Of a DNA stretch of 64,000 nucleotides, positions 60,029-64,000 are shown one piece after another. Origin of the DNA: Planctomycetota bacterium (GTDB lineage Bacteria > Planctomycetota > Phycisphaerae > UBA1845); assembly GCA_016208685.1 (NCBI GenBank), contig JACQXM010000006.1, forward strand, positions 1 to 64,000, read 5' to 3'. The position numbers were made by a program, and so were the translations under genes. Under the pieces are notes generated by a model. The model made no database searches. It had not been told where the DNA came from and saw only the letters and a list, made by a program, of their open reading frames with translations. The first letter of the stretch is position 1, and each line of letters opens with the position of its first letter.

Positions 60029-60510
60029 GTTTCGCCCCTTCGCAACTCCCTGGGCCTCGGGTGCGGCGATTCCGGCTCCGGCCCCTGCCGCGCAGGCCCG
60101 GACGCCCTCCCAACCGCCGCGCCGGCGAGGCGCGGCAGCGTACTTCGCGGGTGCCGCTAGAACACCGCCGTACCGGCCGGGCGGCGCAAGTCACGCATGC
60201 TAATCCCAGCACGAGCCGCATGCCAGCGTGGCGCACTCAGCGGATGGACTGAGCGCGGTGCGCCCCCGTGGGCGATGGTCTGATACCCTGAGGGCGGGTT
60301 GCAGGCGGCCGTCGGATCGCCCATGGCAGATCGCCTGCGGGCCAACCCTCTGAGGTCGTTCCGGCACGCTGCGGCGGAATCTCCTCAGCGTCCGGCACCT
60401 GGATGGTCGACGGGGTACGGGATCCTGGTCGACATGCTTCGATGGCACACCTACCGGATGGATGGATCAAAACGCGGCGTGGACAGACGGGACAGCGCGC
60501 CACCGGTCGG
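60029..60510. other. Spacer without a supported gene
   Basis: 482 bases between the M16 and prepilin genes, both minus strand. Short open frames on either strand show no family motif or good ribosome-binding site. I see no clear promoter or repeat in it. Confidence 0.4.
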
Positions 60511-61698
60511 CTACGGCCAAACGGTGGGACCTGCACACCCCTCGAACGAGGCACGACCGCCGCTCACCCAGTAGGTCCCAACAGGTATGGATGGCGCGGG
60601 CAAAGTATCCTTTTGCCAGCCGTCGCCGCGGACTATGACACAGCGATAGTAGCTGCGCAGCTGCTCCTGCGAGAGGTTGAGGTAGCCGGAACTGCAGCCC
60701 TGCCGGGCTGGTGGATACCACTCAAGCTCCTCCACATAATAGTGGTAAGCGTAGCCGTCCCGGTCCTCGGTGCCCTCGATCCAAATCGCTTGGGTGTCCG
60801 CGTGCCCGTCCACGAACGCGCGCGTGTAAGTCCAGCTCTTGCCGTGCCAACCGCGCATCGACTTCGTTGCCCCTGGGTTGCTTCCGGGAGCGGTACCCTG
60901 CAGGTCACAGCGCTCCCGTCGGCAGGTCCAAGCGAATCGTCCGATGTTTTCCTCGTAGTTGAGCGTCCGCGACGGCGACGGAACGCGAGACACCGGTCTC
61001 CGGTAGGGGGAGTTCGAGTGAACGCAGTAGTCGATGTCCCGGACCATGAAGGTATTCGCGGCGTAGCTTACACCGAAATGATCATAAGACGTTCGGCCAG
61101 GATTATTGACCCAGTCTTTGCAATGTGCCGACGCCGGCGGGCCGTCGTCGGCGGGACAGCGATACGGGGGAAGCTCAAGCTGTACATCCAGAATCGCGCC
61201 GTACCGGTCATAGTTGACGTTAGGCTCACCCTCAAGCACTCCCGGGTGCGCGTCGCGAAAACCGTGAGGGTACAGCACTTTGTTCAGTGGGCGAGCTGCA
61301 GGCCCGAAGCCTGCCTTGGTTCCGTACTTGCTGGTGAGGAAGTAAAACTGCCCGCCGGCACCCGGAACGAAGCCCGGCGCCCCGATGCCCGCCTTGCCGC
61401 CCCACTCATACGCCCCGATCCAGGTCGGCTCTTCCGGGTCCTGGACGTACTCAAGCGGGTGAACCGGCAGCGCCATCGCCGTTGGATCCTCTGCCGTGTA
61501 CACCCGCGTCGCCTCGGCAATGGCGCGCAGGTTCGCGAGGCACAGAGCATGCTTCGAACGCCCGCGCGCTTCCTCCAGCGACGGCGCCACCAGCAGGACA
61601 CCAAGGACTACGATGACCGCAACAACGGCGAGCTCCGTAATCGAAAACCCGCGTCGCGTCGCGTACGCATTCCTTGTCGCCGTACACCCCGTCGACAT
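60511..61698 (-). CDS. Type II secretion/prepilin-like protein with N-terminal methylation motif
   Basis: 395 residues from the ATG at 61698, with CAGGGG upstream. The class III leader has cleavage between Gly17 and Phe18 (RRG/FSITELAVV) and Glu22 at +5, followed by a hydrophobic helix (18-38). The rest is a globular domain with NLRAIAEATRVY, a cysteine-containing PYRCPADDGPP segment and HGKSWTYTRAFVDGHAD, reminiscent of the H-Xn-DG end motif of planctomycete prepilin-like proteins. Likely a processed pseudopilin-type surface protein; no pilus assembly genes are in the window. Confidence 0.9.
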   Translation of the reverse strand: MSTGCTATRNAYATRRGFSITELAVVAVIVVLGVLLVAPSLEEARGRSKHALCLANLRAIAEATRVYTAEDPTAMALPVHPLEYVQDPEEPTWIGAYEWGGKAGIGAPGFVPGAGGQFYFLTSKYGTKAGFGPAARPLNKVLYPHGFRDAHPGVLEGEPNVNYDRYGAILDVQLELPPYRCPADDGPPASAHCKDWVNNPGRTSYDHFGVSYAANTFMVRDIDYCVHSNSPYRRPVSRVPSPSRTLNYEENIGRFAWTCRRERCDLQGTAPGSNPGATKSMRGWHGKSWTYTRAFVDGHADTQAIWIEGTEDRDGYAYHYYVEELEWYPPARQGCSSGYLNLSQEQLRSYYRCVIVRGDGWQKDTLPAPSIPVGTYWVSGGRASFEGCAGPTVWP

Positions 61699-61884
61699 CT
61701 CGAGACCCCTGTTTGACGCTCGCACTTCTGTGCCAGCTGGCTCCACGTGCACGGATTGACCGCCGCGTCCCACGCAAGAAAAACAAAACTAATGCGTGAC
61801 TTTCCCGATCACCTGCGGTACACTCTACTCGATTTGAAGCCTGAAGGTCAACTAATCTTTTTCCGGGCGAGGCGGAGTAGGACG

Positions 61885-64000
61885 GTGCGCGGACGGTTTC
61901 GTCGGAACGGAAACGCGACAGTCATCGTGCTGGCGGCCATGTGGACGGCCGGCCGCGACCCCGTCGTGGCGGAGCAGACCGTGTCAGCCCCCAAACCGGT
62001 TGCACAAGGCAATCCGGCGCCCGCGCCGGCTTCGTCACCGTTGCCTCCGCCGAATGACGAGTGTAGCGGCGCAATCCCCATCGAGGGCGAGGGCATCTTC
62101 CCCTTCGACGCGACAAACGCAACCTTCCGTTTATTCGACCTTACGGTGTGTAGTGTTCCAAGCGACACCTGGTATTGCTGGACGGCCCCGTGTTCCGGCG
62201 ACGTGACTGTGGACACCTGCGGGCAGACCGTGATTGACACGGCCATCAACGTTTATGCCTGGTGCGATTGTCCCGCACGGTACGACCGGTGGTTCCGAAC
62301 GGCTTGTGACTATCCGGGTCAGCCAACCCTCGACCCCCAGCTTTGTGGGTTTCAAACCGCCGTCACATTCCCGGCAATCGCAGGAGAACAGTATCTGATC
62401 GAGCTCGGAACCACCGGCGCCTCGGGCATCCGCGGCGGCCCCGGGACCTTTCGCATCACCTGCGCCGACCGCCGGCTTGCCGCTCCGTGTTCCCTTCCCG
62501 CCGCTAACTGCCAAGCCCGTGACAACCGCAATGCGTATCCCAGCGACGGCCTGCGCTATCGTGCCGCGGAGAACTTCCGTGTGACGACTGCCACGGACGT
62601 GACGCAGATCTGCTGGTGGGGCGCGTACTTCAACGTCGCCACGGACCGCGATTGTAGCGTCGGTGCCGGCGATCACTTCGACGTCCGTTACTACGACGAT
62701 GCCGGTGGAGCGCCCGGCAACCTCATCGCGGGTCCGTTTTCCGAGGACGCCGGCACCCTTGTGGTCTACGGCCCCACCCGCACCTACGGCATGCTCATGT
62801 ACGACGTCTTCGAGTACGCCTACTCCGCGACGCACCCACCGATCCCCGCCGCCGCCGACGCCTGTTACTGGGTCGAAATCACCAACGATGTCTCCGACGC
62901 CTGCACCTGGTACTGGGAAGCCGCGAAACCGGTTGACGGACTTGCGGCCACCGACGGCGATGGCAGCACCGGCCCGGACGGCTATGGCCGGGAGGACCTT
63001 GTAGCCGCTGATCTTGCGTTGTGCGTGAACGCCCCGCTCACGGCCCGTCCCTCATGCATCACCGGTCCGCCTAACGATGCCTGCGCGGCCGCACTGCCGG
63101 TCTCCGACGGCCTTACGCCTTTCGACACGCGCGGGGCTACCACCGACGGGCCGGCGACGGCGTATGGGTGTGCGAACTACTCACAAGACTGCTGCCTCAT
63201 GCCGCTGGGGGACTGCCAGGTCTACAGCGATGTCTGGTTCGACTATGTCGCCACCTGTACGGGCGACGTTCGGGTCGGCGTGTGCGAGAGCGACTTCGAC
63301 CCCAAGGTCGTCATCTACGAAACGGCGGGTTGTCCTCCGCACCCGGGTCTGGGCGCGTTCGACGACGACGCGTGCGCCGCGGGAGCAGGCTTCGGTCCAC
63401 AGGCCGTCCTGCCGGTCACCGCGGGGACCGCCTACAAGATTCGTGTCGGCGGATACGGCCGGCAGCGGTCGAGCGACTGTTTCGTATACGTGAGCGGCTC
63501 GACGCGAAAGGGCTGCGACGACAGCGCGTGCCAGGCGGCCGTCTGCGCGACCCATCCAACCTGTTGCACCTATCGGTGGGATTCGAGCTGCGTAACCCTC
63601 GCCGGACAGCGCTGCCTCGGGGATGCCGGGCGCGGCACGTTGGAAATCGAGTGCGGAGCTCGCCCGGCCGAGGACGATTGCGCACAGGTTCCGGTCACTA
63701 CCTTGCCCGCCGTGCTCACTGGCTCGGCATCCTTCTCTACCGAGGACTGCGAGTCCATCCCCGGCCGCGAGGCGTGGGCGGCCTTCGTACTCTCGGACTT
63801 CAGCACCGTGACCATCGACTTTGCCGGCTCCACGCCGACGGTCGCATGGCCGGTGTCGCGACTTGCGGGCGAGTGCCCCTGCGCGGACTTTACCTCCGAG
63901 GCGTTGCTCACCGGCGGACCCGACGGCAATCCGGTTCTCACCTGGGAGTGTCTTCGCCCCGGGAATTACTTCTACGCCCTTCGCGATCAAGGCGACGGCG
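61885..64000 (+). CDS. Large secreted cysteine-rich beta-domain protein, 3' end beyond window
   Basis: An uninterrupted frame of at least 705 codons from the GTG at 61885, which has GGAG seven bases upstream; it has no stop before the window edge. Signal peptide-like start RGRFRRNGNATVIVLAAMWTAG. Then at least two repeats of a beta-sandwich module opening PPNDECSGAIPI (about residue 57) and PPNDACAAALPV (about 394), each followed by a TPF/FPFDAT strand and a DTWYCWTAPCSGDVTVDTC-like core. Many cysteines and a CDDSACQAAVCATHPTCC cluster suggest disulfide-rich extracellular structure. It diverges from the prepilin gene with 186 bases between. A further C-terminal anchor may lie outside. Confidence 0.85.
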   Translation, partial: MRGRFRRNGNATVIVLAAMWTAGRDPVVAEQTVSAPKPVAQGNPAPAPASSPLPPPNDECSGAIPIEGEGIFPFDATNATFRLFDLTVCSVPSDTWYCWTAPCSGDVTVDTCGQTVIDTAINVYAWCDCPARYDRWFRTACDYPGQPTLDPQLCGFQTAVTFPAIAGEQYLIELGTTGASGIRGGPGTFRITCADRRLAAPCSLPAANCQARDNRNAYPSDGLRYRAAENFRVTTATDVTQICWWGAYFNVATDRDCSVGAGDHFDVRYYDDAGGAPGNLIAGPFSEDAGTLVVYGPTRTYGMLMYDVFEYAYSATHPPIPAAADACYWVEITNDVSDACTWYWEAAKPVDGLAATDGDGSTGPDGYGREDLVAADLALCVNAPLTARPSCITGPPNDACAAALPVSDGLTPFDTRGATTDGPATAYGCANYSQDCCLMPLGDCQVYSDVWFDYVATCTGDVRVGVCESDFDPKVVIYETAGCPPHPGLGAFDDDACAAGAGFGPQAVLPVTAGTAYKIRVGGYGRQRSSDCFVYVSGSTRKGCDDSACQAAVCATHPTCCTYRWDSSCVTLAGQRCLGDAGRGTLEIECGARPAEDDCAQVPVTTLPAVLTGSASFSTEDCESIPGREAWAAFVLSDFSTVTIDFAGSTPTVAWPVSRLAGECPCADFTSEALLTGGPDGNPVLTWECLRPGNYFYALRDQGDG

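Noticed and set aside
62663-63004. Separate small + strand gene of 113 codons (and 63077-63493, 138 codons)
   Set aside because: Both lie in another frame inside the large open frame from 61885, whose translation has a signal peptide and repeated modules; the small ones are Thr, Pro and Arg-rich shadows.

Overview
High-GC window from a bacterium that is most likely a member of the Planctomycetota. Supporting signs are an EF-Tu with an atypical switch I, a spc ribosomal cluster without rpmD (L30), secreted proteins with an IPTL-type C-terminal anchor, a prepilin-like protein with an FVDGH motif near its C-terminus, and GC-rich palindromic intergenic repeats. The phylum call is inference from these traits; no rRNA gene is present.

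Positions 1-34620 are one information-processing supercluster read entirely on the minus strand. In transcription order it holds tRNA-Thr, tuf, rpmG, tRNA-Trp, secE, nusG, rplK, rplA, rplJ, rplL, rpoB, a GNAT acetyltransferase, rpoC, rpsL, bioY, rpsG, fusA, then the S10 genes (rpsJ to rpsQ), the spc genes (rplN to secY, map, rpmJ), the alpha genes (rpsM, rpsK, rpsD, rpoA, rplQ) and a HIT-family protein cut by the window edge. Strong sigma70-like promoters sit before tRNA-Thr and before rpsJ. The oddities are the foreign-looking insertions (GNAT between rpoB and rpoC; bioY between rpsL and rpsG), the absence of rpmD, adk and infA from their usual places, and extended RpoA, L17 and SecE proteins.

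Positions 35048-38684 (+) carry an aldo/keto reductase, a membrane-anchored coiled-coil protein and pdxJ, in a tight operon-like order. Positions 39063-47932 are accessory: a 1229-residue secreted cysteine-rich protein with cohesin-like and dockerin-like parts, a membrane Ser/Thr kinase with a PD40-type propeller, a matrixin-like metalloprotease and a small membrane protein. Positions 47933-48524 hold palindromic repeats, followed by tRNA-Cys.

Positions 48873-64000 hold an IPTL-anchored CxxCH protein, a secreted GATase-like protein, a small unknown protein, two convergent membrane-anchored SGNH hydrolases (one overlapping nadC), an 838-base repeat-rich spacer framed by 26-bp inverted repeats, a TPR lipoprotein, a polytopic membrane protein, an M16 peptidase, a prepilin-like protein and the start of a large secreted cysteine-rich protein that runs off the right edge.

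First half: transcription and translation machinery. Second half: mostly envelope and secreted proteins, interspersed with cofactor genes (pdxJ, nadC; bioY lies in the first half).
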